Below are positions 1-13,937 of a stretch of DNA of 64,000 nucleotides, piece after piece. The translations under genes and the position numbers were made by a program. Position 1 is the first letter of the stretch. Every line of letters starts with the position of its first letter. The DNA is taken from NCBI GenBank assembly GCA_034620365.1, contig JAQGEQ010000084.1:682001-746000 (forward strand), written 5' to 3'. The notes under the pieces are model-generated. The model searched no databases. It was not told the DNA's origin and was given only the letters and a program-made list of their open reading frames with translations. Source of the DNA: Pegea sp. RAD2-039 (Eukaryota; Chordata; Thaliacea; Salpida; Salpidae).

Positions 1-936
1 TGGCCAATCAAACAATCTCGGCACATGTATATTAAGCAACATTTACGAAAGTGATATAGCTAATGTCAAGCAACATAGAAAAATACCTGTTTCAGATACA
101 TTTATGTTTGATATATTGAATCAAATAAATAGTATAACTTAAAATAAAGGTATAACTTAAGTAAAGGTATAAGTTAAAACGTTTTGTTTGAAGGCCAGTT
201 ATCAATGAGTCAAAATACACTGTAGAAGTTTTAACTTAAATGGAATATAAAGTGTCCTAAAATAACAAATCTGAAAGATTTGGATAAAAAAACGCGTCAG
301 GTGAAATATGTTAATATGTTAATTTTTGATTAATCACTAAACGTTTGTGGCCATTTTAAACCTTTCAGTTTCCTTTAACCTGGGTTTTTAAATTATAATT
401 AAGAGTGACTTCAAATCATCAAAAGTATTAAATCTTTATACAATAGAAAGATTTAAAATTGATCAGGACGATTACATGTGCTCCAGTATATAAATATAAA
501 AATTGGAAGTAGATAGTTCTTGATATATCGTTTTAAATTTTGTATTATAAGAATGACATGTGACAGTGTAAACATAGCAAGTTGACATCAAATAGCATAG
601 AATCGATTAAAAACCAATACACTTCTTTTTCGATCTATGTTCACAGCGCAAGTAGTTTTAGAATTTTCATTGAAATGTATTATTTGCTATATAACCTAAA
701 AAATTAAGTATTTTAGTAGTAAGTTGAACATTTAACTTTTATTTTTATTAGCTGTTTATCTTTTTTAGCTAATATCGTTGTTTATCGTAGATGCTTTGAA
801 AAATACTTATTTGTCTAAAAAAAAATTTGGTTCAAAACTACGCACGAGTAGTTGTGAAGTTTTTCTTAATTTTAGCTACCACCTCGGCTGTCTGTTCTTT
901 TTGAAGTGAATCTCATAGCTGTATACACGTTTTAAA
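1..936. other. AT-rich intergenic region upstream of RPS28
   Basis: I see no open reading frame, RNA gene or repeat here that I can support. The last part, from about 870, has a pyrimidine-rich stretch (tctgttcttttt near 890-902) that could be a TOP-like start of the ribosomal protein mRNA. That reading is inference only. Confidence 0.5.
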
Positions 937-2066
<1,130 letters not shown>

Positions 2067-2074
2067 TTTCCTCG

Positions 2075-2162
2075 GTAAGTTTTTTGATTAGTTTAGTTTT
2101 TATCGTCAGTTTATGAAAGTATTAGATGTGCTGAATTTGATGAACAAATATTTCTTTTTTAG
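2075..2162 (+). other. Intron in the RPS28 3' UTR
   Basis: Eight bases after the RPS28 stop codon there is a consensus donor (CTCG followed by GTAAGT). A T-tract ending in TTTTTTAG follows 88 bases downstream. The coding region is already complete, so this intron would lie in the 3' UTR. It is inferred from splice-site quality only. Confidence 0.6.
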
Positions 2163-2433
2163 ATACACTTCAAACATGGAGAAGTTTTTCTACTTCAAGT
2201 TGCGCTTTTCCATTTTGTTGTTGAAGAACGAGGAATAAACTCAGTTTTTGTCAATATCTCTTTTTTTCATTCATTTAAAAAGTTGAAATTTGCCAGGAAG
2301 TGGTCAAGATATATATGTTTGAAATTGTATCCTAGTTTTAATCTGTCTTTATAAGGAAGATCTATTTAGTTTAGGTCATGGGTTCCGACCTTTTGCAGTT
2401 CCATTCCCCATTTTAGTCTCTTAAGTCGTCGAA

Positions 2434-2439
2434 AATAAA
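2434..2439 (+). terminator. Candidate polyadenylation signal of RPS28
   Basis: AATAAA lies about 370 bases after the RPS28 stop codon. It is the first canonical hexamer I noticed downstream. In AT-rich DNA such hexamers are common, so this is tentative. Confidence 0.35.
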
Positions 2440-2989
2440 TTATTTTATCTCAAAATAATCGAAAGCTTTGATAATAGCCAATTACTTCTACAAGTTAAGT
2501 CCCAAAATTTATGCCAAAGCGTTTTAATGTGAAATTTAAAGTATTTTACTACTGGCAGTTATGTTAAAGTAAGTGAACAATTTGTAGAGGTCCCTTCACC
2601 CGCCTGTCAGTTAACCAGCTTTTGATGTTGACTTATCATTTTTTCAAACGTGTCCAAGCAAATACGGAAGCAATCTTCTGTGCATGTGCTACCAAATTGA
2701 GATATAGGAACTTTGCTTTCAAATGATCAACGGCCATTCATTTTTAAGCTTCTTACAGCGCAAAATTTCTCTATTGATAAGAAATGAATAAGATTTTTAA
2801 AATGTTAAATTTAGTCTCCTAGTATTGTATTATATAATCATACAGGGAAAAAGCCTATCTTATAAAAAGTTTAAACTCCAACCAAGTCACTAATATGTCT
2901 CAAAAGATCAGTCAGCTTGATGAATTGCCGGTTGTATTTTCAAGATGAGGCAGTTTTCTCTTAAGCAGATATATTACTTCTGGCACACC
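2440..2989. other. Intergenic DNA between RPS28 and the first retrotransposon copy
   Basis: No gene seen. The true 5' boundary of the downstream retrotransposon copy may lie in here (from about 2960), but no endonuclease domain is readable. Confidence 0.4.
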
Positions 2990-4864
2990 TACCTCCCTTG
3001 CTTGATAACGCCAATCAGCTGGTGATGGAACCAAAGAATAAAGCTGAATTGCTAAACAAGCAATTTGAAAAGGTTTTTATAACCGATGATGGCAATACTC
3101 CTACTATTTCCTACTCCAATATCCTTTCAAATATCTCTGAGATGGTAGATCTAGACATAACAGTTGATATAGTACCTAAGGCTATTTCTTCTCTAAAATC
3201 AACAGTTTCCAACACCCCAGATCAAATCCCAGCTTTGTTTTTAAGAAAAAGTACTTCGTCTTTAGCGCTACCCTTATCGCTACTCTTTAACATGACTCTT
3301 AAGCGGGGAAGACTTCCACGAATTTGGAAGAATGCTATTATTACTCCAATTTATAAGAAGGGTCCCAGAAACACTGCACTTAACTACAGACTAGTTTCGC
3401 TGACTTCGGTTATCTGCAGAACTCAAGAACATATCATTCACAACCATATAACTAGCCATTTGACGGAGCATTATCTAATATCTGATGCCCAGCATGGCTT
3501 TGTTAAGCAAAGATCTTCTTTGACTCAACATCTCACTTTTTTCAATGAGCTTACAGCTCATTACGAAAGTAATACTCCATGTGACATCATATACCTTGAT
3601 TTTGCTAAAGCGTTTGATTCTGTTCCACACAACAAGCTCATTACTGTATTGAAAAACATAAAAATCAGCAACTCTATCTTAAAATGGATTGAAGATTTCT
3701 TATCAGGTAGAACCCAACGAACCCGTGTAGAAAGATCTTTATCTACTCCTAGTAAAGTCACCAGCGGCGTTCCTCAGGGTTCCGTTCTGGGTCCACTTCT
3801 CTTTTTGATTTTCATTGAAGACCTCATCAGAAGACTAATAACAGTAGATAATGTCAGGTGTTTGTGTATGCAGACGACATCAAGCTATTATCTGGTTCTC
3901 ACTCAAAACTCCAAACTGCACTAAATATTGTAGAAAACTGGTCTGCGAATTGGCAACTTAAAATCCAGCCAACAAAGTCTGAAGTTATAACATTCTACCG
4001 TAAGCCAGCTGCCAACTTCAGCAACCAATACTACATCAATGGATCTATTCTTGAACGAGTATCCTCAGTCATAGACCTCGGCATTACTCTGACATCTGAC
4101 TTCAAATGGTACAGTTATGTTTCCAGAATCTTTGGAAAACCTATCAAGCTTGTCCACCTCATCATAAAGACTTTTAATTCTAAAGATCCATGGTTTTACG
4201 TGAACCTTTTCAAACTGTACATACGCCCTATTCTTGAATACAATGTCAGTGCATGGATGCCATATCAAGTTGGTGATATCAGAAAAATCGAATCTGTTCA
4301 GGCAACATTTACGAGATTGGTTTGCAGGAAACTTAATATCAAATACGAGAGTTATAAGCATCGTCTCAGCTTCTTCAATCTAGGTACTTTGGAAATCCGA
4401 AGAATTAAATACGACCTTATTCTGATTTTTAAAATTATTCACAACCTAATTGATCTTCAGTTTGATGACTTTTTCTCCATTAGTCCCTCCCTCAAGTTAT
4501 ATCAACTTAGAAGACATAAATTACATCTTAATAAGCCCACTCCACCAGCTACGTTAACCAGATTAAGTTTTTTCTCATACCGCACAATCAGTACATGGAA
4601 CAATCTGCCATCAGAGATTGTCATGTCAAAATCACTTATGTTGTTCAAGAAAAAGCTGAATTGTTATAATATCGCCAACATTGCCATTTCTAAACTGTGA
4701 ATTTTTCTCTTTTACAATAATATGATTCTGTGCAATTCTTCATTGTCATATGCTTTTTCGTTTACACGTCAAATAGATCTAATTTGTGAGAATGTGTGTT
4801 TGCGAGAGGTGCTCTCTTTAGGCACCCTCCTTCACATTTATTGTAATAAATAAATAAATAAATA
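2990..4864 (+). mobile_element. Non-LTR retrotransposon (CR1/L2-like), 5'-truncated and frameshifted
   Basis: Reading frame 2998-3924 contains the finger and palm of a non-LTR reverse transcriptase. Visible motifs are a YRLVSLTS-like block, the DAQHGFVKQRSS region, IYLDFAKAFDSVPH (first catalytic aspartate) and GVPQGSVLGPLLFLIFI. The catalytic YADD box lies in another frame, which runs on to 4700 and carries the thumb and C-terminal region (IESVQATFTRL, FFSYRTISTWNNLPSEI). The frame is therefore broken at about 3855-3875, inside the RT domain, and this copy cannot encode a full enzyme. No apurinic endonuclease domain is seen upstream, so it is 5'-truncated. The 3' end carries a (TAAA)n tail at about 4845-4864, typical of CR1/L2-type elements. 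Two other copies in this window share the same 3' region. Confidence 0.9.
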
Positions 4865-4865
4865 A

Positions 4866-6660
4866 AATTTTTCCTTGTAAAGAGTTTTTAAAAATAAAAG
4901 ATGATAATCTCAACTATAAATTCCAAATCATCTCCTTTTCAACTGTATGCTTCTAGTCACTCAGACTTAACTTTTCTAATCAAACTTTTTGCCATTTAGC
5001 CATAACATGATTAATACAAAAAAGTAATGAAATTGACATTATAATTAAGTTATTTACTTCTATAAGAATTTTTAAACATTTTTCTAAAGCTGCATTTGAG
5101 AACCACTGACTTTAGGTACTTCAAAAAATATCCCACAACTTAACCAAGGTTTTGAACCTTAAACTTGTCCAGATATAAAAAAATTGAGATATCCATTAAC
5201 GTTGCAGCTAGGAACACCAGTTTCATTGACCAGTCCAAGATTCGAAATCTTTTGTGGTCTTAAAAACTTCTAACAGTCTAAAGTCAATCTTTGAATTTTA
5301 AAGCAATCCGCACACATCAAATAGAGATGCACTGAGAATTTGCCATCTCAAACCTCTTTCTGGCCTTGCATAAAAGCTTGAATAAGATTCAATATTTTGG
5401 AGGATTTCTTTCAGACAAAAAAATTTTAAAGTGTTTTTCTATATTATAAATTTTTACAGTAAAATTTAAATCTGTAAATTTTGATGTTTGAAGTCTTTCG
5501 TTTAACGATGCTTAACTTTTGGTATGTCTAGACTTTTTTCAAGAGCTGAGAATAGCGAATTTCTTTAGCAGTTTCCTTTTGTTTGAAAGAAGAACATTCC
5601 AATCTTACCGCATGTTTTTTGTAGATGCAAATCTTATATCTTAAACATGTTTTTTAAAAGCTCAACACGGATTTTTCAAACTTCGGTAAGTATTTACTTT
5701 CGGTAATGTATTACATTTTGTTGATTGATTGAAAAGTATCAAATGTGTTGACGTTTAGATGTTCCTCAGTGTATGATAATGACTCGTTATATCGAGCTTT
5801 ATTCAAATTAATAAGCCGACTAACATAACGATAAACATGTTAACGATACGAGCTATCTACAACACATTCTATGACCAAATGGCAACGGTCTATACAAGAA
5901 TGACAATTACACATTTACGTCAGCGTCAAAATACTTCTTGTGCAATGTTCTTGTCATATCAGCTGACATTTCTAAATAGACAAAGAAGTATCGAGTAACA
6001 ATTATGACAATTTACTTAATCCCTTAAATCAGTGATTTTTTTAAAACTTCATATGAGCTGCAAATGAAAGAATACTGATTCATGGTGCTTCTTCTTTCTC
6101 TGCGCAAAAATGTTACACGTCATAGCTGCAAAAACGCACAAAAGAGCCTCCGTCATTGTCAGTCGAAACTCTTCAACTTTCAAGCAAAAATTTACTTTTT
6201 ATCTTACTATTTGAGCAAATCAAAGATTCCACTTTCAGTGGATTCTACTAAGTGGCAGTGACTGTCACTAAATAACTTTATTAGTTCTCTTTTAGTTTCT
6301 TTTTTATGGGTTTATGAGGGTAAACATTTGGTAGCCTGTTAGAACTATGAAGCTTACTTATATATTTGATGTCTTAATAAACCGACTAATATTAAACAGA
6401 AGTGAACCTTTAATTGTACAACTCTAAATAAATTCAGATGAAAAATAATAAAATGGCCAATCTGACGTTGCCATAGCGACTACTGAAATATGTTTTAAGT
6501 ATGCTGTAAGCTCTTACACTAGTTCCGGCGAAACTACTGCGCTATTTCATCTTCTGCTTTTTGAAGACAGATACCACAAGCTAGTTTGCTTTTTCATTAA
6601 GAAAGACAGATTTCTACCTCTAGAAGTATTTCTACTTCTTCTAAAGGTTCTGGGATGATA
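4866..6660. other. Intergenic DNA between two retrotransposon copies
   Basis: AT-rich sequence with no supported gene, RNA or long repeat. Nothing in it resembles the missing 5' part of either retrotransposon copy. Confidence 0.5.
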
Positions 6661-6669
6661 TTCATATCA

Positions 6670-7707
6670 TAATTGTGTATGCAGATGATATCAAGCTATT
6701 ATCTTGTAATCCTTCAAAACTTCAAACTGCACTACACACTGTAGAAAACTGGTTTACGAATTGGCAGCTCAGAATCCAGCCCACAAAGTCTGAACTTATA
6801 ACTTTTTCTTGTAAACCAGCGGTAAATTGCTTGAACCAATACTCCATCAATAGATTTATTATTCAACGAATATCTTCGGTCCTAGACCTTGGCATTACTC
6901 AGTCATCTGACTTTAAATGGCGCATTTATGTTTCCAAAATCTTTGGAAAATCAATCGACCTTGTCTTCCTTATTATAAAGACCTTTAATTCTAAGGATCC
7001 ATACTTTTTTATCATTTTTTTCAAATTTTACGTACGTCCAATTCTTGAATAGAATGTCAGTGCATGGATGCCATATCAAGTTAGTGATATCAAAAAAATC
7101 GAATCTGTTCAGGCCACATTTACGAGATTAGTATGCAGGAAACTTAATAGTAAATATGATAATTATAAACATCGTCTCAGTTTCTTCAATTTAGATGCTT
7201 TGGAAATTCGACGAATTAAATACGACTTAATTCTTATTTTTAAAATTATCCACAATTCAATTGACCCCCAGTTTGATGATTTATTTTCCATTATTTCTTC
7301 CCTCAAGTTATATCAGCTCAAACGACACACAATACACCTTAATAAGCCTACATCACCTGGTACATTGGTCAGAGCAAATTTTTTCTCATACCGCACAATT
7401 AGTACATGGAACCAGCTGCCATCAGACATTGTGGAAGTCGCTCACGTTGTTCAAAAAGAATTTGAACCGTTATAATATTGCTAACATTGTCATTTCTAAA
7501 CTGTGATCTTTTTCTCTGTTTTATATTATTAGCATTCCATGTAATTGTTCACTGTTATATGCTTTGAGTGCTATCGAAATACCATATGGTACATCTTCTG
7601 CTTTCTATATTTTTGACTAAACAGATGTTATTTGTGAGAATGTGTGTTAGCGAGAGGTGCTCTCTTCAGGTACCCTCCTTCGCATTAATTGAAATAAATA
7701 AATAATG
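6670..7707 (+). mobile_element. Second, more truncated copy of the same non-LTR retrotransposon
   Basis: Homology to the first copy begins at about 6673, immediately before the YADD box, so fingers and palm are missing. The frame 6675-7052 is closed by a TAG where the first copy has TAC. Reading continues in the same frame from 7068 and then shifts frame near 7430. The 3' non-coding part (7500-7690) contains the block also found in the first copy (GAGAATGTGTGTT..GCGAGAGGTGCTCTCTT) and ends in a short TAAA tail. It is a dead 5'-truncated insertion. Confidence 0.9.
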
Positions 7708-7730
7708 ATTAGATTTCACTTTGAATTATC

Positions 7731-8035
7731 AAATTTTTGAATAACAATTTAAATTATAATTGAAAAAAACACACTTGCAAACTAGTTGCTCATCCGAAAC
7801 TTCTGTATCGTTGCTATGTGGAAGGTTGTCAGTTGATACGGTTTATTAATGAATTGTGGTATAAGTGTAAAATCATTATTTAAATTTATAAGGTTGGTTT
7901 TTAAACAATTTAAGTTGTTTAGGTTTGTTATAATTGTATTGTATAATAAATTAATTGCTTTTGCATTCGACTTGTTGTTGTGGTTTCCGAAGAAACTAAC
8001 AATTGGAACGATTATGAGGCTTGTAATCTTTTCAC
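7731..8035 (-). pseudogene. Relic of a duplicated SLCO gene (exons 2-3)
   Basis: This stretch is homologous to 12255-12650, which holds exon 3, intron 2 and most of exon 2 of the intact SLCO gene on the same strand. The first 65-70 bases, including intron sequence next to the exon 3 donor, are almost identical. After that similarity falls and about 80 bases of exon 3 are missing. The minus strand still reads fragments such as VPIVSFFGN and KAINLLYN, matching VPFVSFFGN and KAINLL of the intact gene. Together with the direct repeat that follows, it looks like the 5' end of a decayed tandem SLCO copy lying just beyond the 3' end of the living gene. Confidence 0.85.
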
Positions 8036-8305
8036 CTTCCTCGATTTCTTTTAACATTTTTCAATAAAAATGAATAATTGCTTTAATAAGGAAATAAATA
8101 ATGATAATAATAATTTTTCAATAATTGTATTTTTTCTAAGATGAAATTTGTTAAATATTATCCTATACTAACTTTCATACACTTGTATTTAAGAGTTGTT
8201 AGAATGACTAAACAAGTTAAAGTTTGGTTCCGTCTTTTTTTCGAATAATAAAAATAACTGAAGCGAAGAGATACTTTTAAACATGAAATTTTTGAAAGTT
8301 GAAGT

Positions 8306-8503
8306 TATATGATATTACAAAATTAAACTTTAAATATCTAGAAGAAAAAAATGTAAACCACAGAACTAATTATTGTAGCAAAACTAAAAACAAATTACGT
8401 AATAGATATAGACGTTTGACTTATACATTGAATATTAAATTTATAATCTTTATCGGATAGTATCTAAAATGCTTGCTTATCACCAAAGACAACCATTTAC
8501 ATG
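8306..8503. repeat. 198-bp direct repeat, copy 1
   Basis: These 198 bases match 13740-13937 in the same orientation, with three substitutions and no gaps by eye. Beyond the right edge a weaker similarity continues for about 100 bases (CTTTCTCA and AATCTGACTTC blocks). Copy 1 lies after the SLCO relic and copy 2 lies upstream of the intact SLCO gene, in the same relative order. The block was therefore probably part of the duplicated SLCO 5' flank. Confidence 0.9.
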
Positions 8504-9151
8504 GTACGTAATTGTACTTTGTAAACTTCTGTTTGTTAATCTTACTCTAGCCTTTCTCACATTTTAAAATCATTGTCTTTAACTTCAATCTGACTTCTTT
8601 GAGCTTATATTGTTGTAAGGTCATTTATAGACAATTAATCTTCTAAATACACAAAAATTGAGTTTTTGTTTGTAAAATACTCTTTGGTTTGTGATTATTT
8701 TTGTCATAAACGTTTGGCTGAATCTTACAGCAGATATTTTGTCATTTAAATTTTTACCCCTTAACCGAGTTAAGAAAATTGTAAACTTAAAATTAACTAA
8801 GTCTTTACTATTTTAACTGCATTTACGCCGATCTTGTTCTTTTGATCTTATTGTATAATTACAACTGACAACAAGACATCTTGTGTCATACAGGATTCTA
8901 ACCTGTCGCTACTACTCACCAATTTTTATTTAACTGCTACAGTATCTGCGATTAAAATTTTGTAATAATCTTCAAATAATATTATACATTTATTGTATTT
9001 TCCTCTGATTTCAAGTAAAGTTTACATTTTGGAAAAGCTTTATAGTGTTATATACAGTTTAGAATATTCTGTTTAAGAAAAATTTGACAAAAAATTAAAC
9101 ATGTGTTTCTACATTTAAGAGCTAACATCAAAATAATAACTCATTAAAAAA
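8504..9151. other. Intergenic and 3' flank of the SLCO gene
   Basis: AT-rich, with no supported gene. It probably contains the 3' UTR of the SLCO gene, which ends at 9152 on the minus strand. Confidence 0.5.
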
Positions 9152-12100
9152 TTATAACATATCAACGTGTTCTTCATCGATTCGTTTTTCTTTAAGTTTT
9201 TCATCTTCTTTTTTGATAGCCTTATTTCCAACATAGTCAGTCAATATAGTCACAAATGTGGACAAAAAAGCGATAAATAAAACCACACCAAAATAGTTTT
9301 TCCGAAATTGATCAGTATCATAAACCTGCAAAATATTTCAAAGTAATATAATAAATTAAAATATTATTACATTTAGTTCACAATACTTAAACGTTTGATA
9401 ATATCTTGAAATAATAATTTTATAATAACACTTTGTTTTCTAAATTTACCAAACAATACTTTTCACTGTTGGCTTTTTGATGATTCCATAAGACACAAGA
9501 TTTATCAATGAAAATTCCCATTACAATTGGAGATGGAATCGTAGCACAAACACCAGTAAAAAAAATTCCTATTCCAATTGCATAAGTCTTATCTGAAGCC
9601 TTTACTGATCTGCAAAAATTTATTGGAGCATTTTTAAGAACTATAGTCTTTTTAGAACTTTGATAGTCTATAAAACAAAACACAAACAATGTTTTCTATT
9701 ACACCAGCTATCTGAATAACCTACCATTTTTAATCTAAGATATTTATGAGTAAATATTAAGTAGTTTTAATTTAAAAGTGTTTACCAATTAGAAGACAGA
9801 TTCTTCCGATAGCTAATAATAATTGGTTTAGTTCTAAAATGTTAGTCAAATAGGTTAATAAACAAACTTGAATAGGATTATAAGACATGGAACTGCAGAG
9901 AAACCACTCAACAAGTAAATAAAAGCCCATAAGCATACAGATACTATATATGAACAATTTCTATTAGTTTTGCATGATCCAACGGTGACATTTTGAAAGT
10001 TTGCAGCACATGAACAGGAACTATAGCTCTATGAAAACGTTAAGAGTAGAAAAACACTTTTTATAAATTCAGAAAAATAATAAAGTTAGTTTTTAAATTA
10101 TTACAGATGTTTAATAATTTATTTTGATCATAAGAAGTAAGACATAAGAGAGTTTTTTCAAGAGATCACCTAGATAACATGGGTAAACATGTAGTATAAT
10201 TGTTTACAATTTATCACTACTATATTTGTTTGCTTCAAACTTATGTATGTATTTTCTTTTACAACTTAGAACTTTTTAAAGAGATGTATTTTTCAGAAAG
10301 ATAGCAAAACAATTTTTTTCTTGGCAGGTTTTCAAACTATTTTTATTCAAATATTCTTCGCTTGTTTGCACTTTTCATTAGCTAGTCTCTAACATCAAAC
10401 AAACTATTAAGCTGTAAATATTTTCCAATATATCAACTGTATGAACTAAAAGCTATACAGTAAGACTAATGTTCTGATTAGTTATTAATTATTTATCTGT
10501 GTCCCAACTCACTTCTAGAGTTCCATTAGATCGTATTCCTTCCTCTTTACATCCAGCGTAACACGGTGATATGTATGTTATTGAAGTTGTAATATCACAA
10601 ACAGGATCAAAAATATTCTGATCACATCCACAAGCATAATTACATGTATTATTAATCGAAATCAAATCGCTCTCACTGTTAAAATTGTGGATAATTGTTA
10701 AATATTTTATCTAAGATATTTATGCTTTTTCAATGCAATGTATGAGTCATTTTTGAAAGTGAAAAGACTTATTAGGTTAAATTAAATTTTTTACTTTTGG
10801 TTGGAATAAACGTGATTAATCCCGGCTATTTTGGTTGGAGCACAACTGATGCTCATTAAAAAGATATAAGAGGCAGCAGAAGCAACTTGACAAACTATTA
10901 GAATCCTTATTGCCCCATTAAATTCAAATTTAAACAATCTTATAACCAAGCTACCAAGAAGCGTTCCAAGTATAAGAAAAGGAGAAATAGCAGCACCTAG
11001 GAATTGATATTATTACTCAGTAAAGACCACAAAAACTTGGATTTTCTTTACTACACAATCTTCAAACTATTAGCTTGAATAACTAACCTATTAAAAAGGT
11101 GCTATAGGATGCAGACACCTTAAACATGACTTCAAAGTACTTTACTTGAAATATTGTTGATCCTAAGATCTCAAAAGATAAAAGGATCCATGTTAGAATC
11201 ACAAGCAAGTAAAATATGTTTGTAAACAGTCGTTTAGTGACGACAACTAGCTCACTGAAAAAACACAAATGAAAAATATTTGTTATCACAAGTTTCGACA
11301 TATGATAGCTGGTTGGTTACCGAAGGTCAGTCGTCAACTTTATTTTTCCAGCTAACTTTTCTTCGTTATCTTTTGCACGTTGCTTGTAATATAAAAGTAT
11401 CATTTATTATAATTCAAACTAGTAGCTTTTTAAGTTTAAAACGTTATAAGCTAATTGGTCGACCACTTACTAGATTGCTAGAAGATTATAAAATAAATTG
11501 AGGGTAGATTTTCATTTCAGTTGGTTATGACCAGAGAAAAAGTAATCAGAAAAAGTTAAAGTAAAATAATATATGAAATTATTATAAAGTACAGAAGTTT
11601 TCTTATGTAATTAATAAGCGTAAATGTAAGTAGTACTATACGTTAGTTCACCTTATTTCTCTGTTTTTCGTCAAAAAGCCAAAAAGGTAACATAGTAACA
11701 AAAACAAGCACAACTGAAATTGCTACTCCAAGCCACCAGGCTCCAACCCAATCTTCATCCGAATCAAGAACTGATAAGTGTGATTATTCATAAGACAAAC
11801 TGGGGACTTGAAACATAGAGTTTTCACTTACCTACAGCCTCTGCTGGAAAATTGACCCAGCACTTTAGAATTAATGAGCTTACAAGAAAACCACAAACAG
11901 GACCAATAAGAGCAACGGTTTGAACGATGCCTACAAATGTATGTTTCTTAAGAAGTAAGACAATTAACTTTATACTGACCAATATACATTGATGAAGTGT
12001 GTCTATCTGTATTATCATCAATATAAGCGATGCCAAGGGAATAAAATGGAGCAGCACCTACTCCTACCAAAAATCTTCCAAATATTATCAACTTATAGGC

Positions 12101-12877
12101 ATCTGAAGTTGGTTCATTCGTTTGCAGTATAGATGAGTTTATGAAGTTCCTAGACATCTCAGAGCTAAAATTAATTTTTTGGTGAACGGTTTTATATCTT
12201 AGAATAATTTTAAGCTTAGAGACGTATCCATTTAAAATTTATTTAAGCTCAAATTTCTGAATAACAATTTAAATTATAATTGAAAAAAACACACTTGCAA
12301 ACTAGTTCCTCATCCAAAACTTCTGTATCATTGTTATGTGGAACGTTGCGAGGTTGATACGGTTCATTGATAAAATGAGGCATAAGAGTAATGAATAATC
12401 CAACTGTTGCAATAATTAATCCATTTGCTATAATTCTAGGCCTTTAAACCAATATAAAACTGTTTTGCAATTTGAAATCATTATATGCATTTATAAGGCT
12501 GGGTTTTAAACAATTTAGTTAACTAAATTTGTTTTAATTGTATTTTATAACAAATTAATTGCTTTTGAATCCGACCTGCTGTAGCGGTTTCCGAAGAAAC
12601 TAACAAATGGGACAACTATGAGAGCTCCAATTTTTTCCACAGACATGATTAAAGCACTTGTTGTACTTGAATAATGAAATCGTTTTTCGATAGTTGTTAG
12701 CACAGCGAGAAAATAATTCTCAAATGAAAACTACAAAAATTGGAGACAATTAGGTTTAAACGGCTTAGTAAAAAAATCTATAAAATTTGAAACATATAAT
12801 GAGTTACTCACTTGTACAAATGCACTCAGAGAAAAAATACACACAAAAACTTTTATTGCATACTTCTTTTTTAGCAT
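9152..12877 (-). CDS. Solute carrier organic anion transporter (SLCO/OATP family), 13 exons
   Basis: Exons (in transcript order): 12812-12877, 12576-12730, 12295-12441, 11980-12164, 11832-11930, 11652-11770, 11321-11382, 11088-11254, 10795-10996, 10513-10675, 9868-10028, 9609-9450, 9152-9325. All phases agree and give 619 codons plus stop. OATPs are 12-helix plasma-membrane exchangers for amphipathic anions. Family marks seen: a D-E-D-W-V-G-A-W-W-L-G stretch in exon 6 (superfamily signature), LGIAYIDD in exon 4, a Kazal-like extracellular loop in exon 10 (CNYACGC, DPVC, SPCYAGC), C-S-C-A-A in exon 11 and IDKSCVLW in exon 12. The start is the first ATG after an in-frame stop. At 619 residues it is slightly short for the family. 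The exact subfamily cannot be assigned by eye. Confidence 0.93.
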
Positions 12878-13739
12878 ATTTTTGGAAATATTGCTTTTCA
12901 ATGATACTAAAACAAAGCTTATATGGAATTATGTCCAACAAATTCCAAGAATAATTGAAAAACTTAAAAGATTTTTATCTTTACACAATTGTTTTCTCTT
13001 TAAACAAGAAAGTTTCCGGTTAGTTTCTTAAGTTATGATTTATCTTGATGAAAAACAATTACTAGGCCTAAAAGGTTTACAACTTCTACACTAGCTGAGA
13101 GCTATTTAATAGATTTTGTAAAACTAAATTAATTATTAACTATTTAAATTATTTAATTATTAACTAACTAAATTATTGTTAGTGAAAATAAAAACTTATT
13201 GGTTTGTGTATTTGAAATTTATTCAAAGAGTTATCAAATTTTCTTGAACTATTAAATTTCTTTTTAATAACAACTTTTAATTAGTTCAGCATATGAATAT
13301 ATTTTCCAAGAACTACTTCACTAGCATTGAAAAATCGCCTTTACAAACGAACAGATACCTTTTTAAAAGATGGCAAGTCACCGTTGAACTGTAGTGAAGA
13401 TACAGAAACATTTTTAATCTTGAAATCATGGAAACATAGATAAAGAAGAAAAAGAAACAATTCATTCACGACTATCTAGATTTATAAAAGCAGCAAACTA
13501 AATACAAACTGATATTATAAACGAATATAATATAAGCATTAAGTAAATATTTTATGAAAGATCTAACGATTATTCTTAAAACTGATTTCTATTTTTAAGT
13601 TTATTTACTTCAAAAGTTATACTGTTGCTAAATGCTTTTTGTTATTAATCTTATCACATCTATCAAACGTTTAATAAAAAGACAATATCAGAAAATTAAA
13701 TCTTGAAACTAACACTACAGGTTCAATTAAGTTAAGGTT
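12878..13739. other. 5' flank of the SLCO gene
   Basis: AT-rich. No other gene is supported. The promoter or 5' UTR of SLCO should lie here. The corresponding interval in the decayed copy (8035-8306) is about 760 bases shorter. Confidence 0.45.
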
Positions 13740-13937
13740 TATATAATATTACAAAATTAAACTTTAAATATCTAGAAGAAAAAAATGTAAACCACAGAAC
13801 TAATTTTTGTAGCAAAACTAAAAACAAATTACGTAATAGATATAGACGTTTGACTTATACATTGAATATTAAATTTATAATCTTTATCGGATAATATCTA
13901 AAATGCTTGCTTATCACCAAAGACAACCATTTACATG
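13740..13937. repeat. 198-bp direct repeat, copy 2
   Basis: Partner of 8306-8503, with three substitutions over 198 bases. The right end runs into a near-perfect palindrome (13926-13948), so similarity to copy 1 breaks at the palindrome centre. The block shows no open reading frame and no obvious terminal inverted repeats, so a simple DNA transposon is not supported. Confidence 0.9.

Noticed and set aside
8306..8503. MITE interpretation of the 198-bp repeat
   Set aside because: No terminal inverted repeats or target-site duplications are visible. Only one end of copy 2 has a local palindrome, absent from copy 1.
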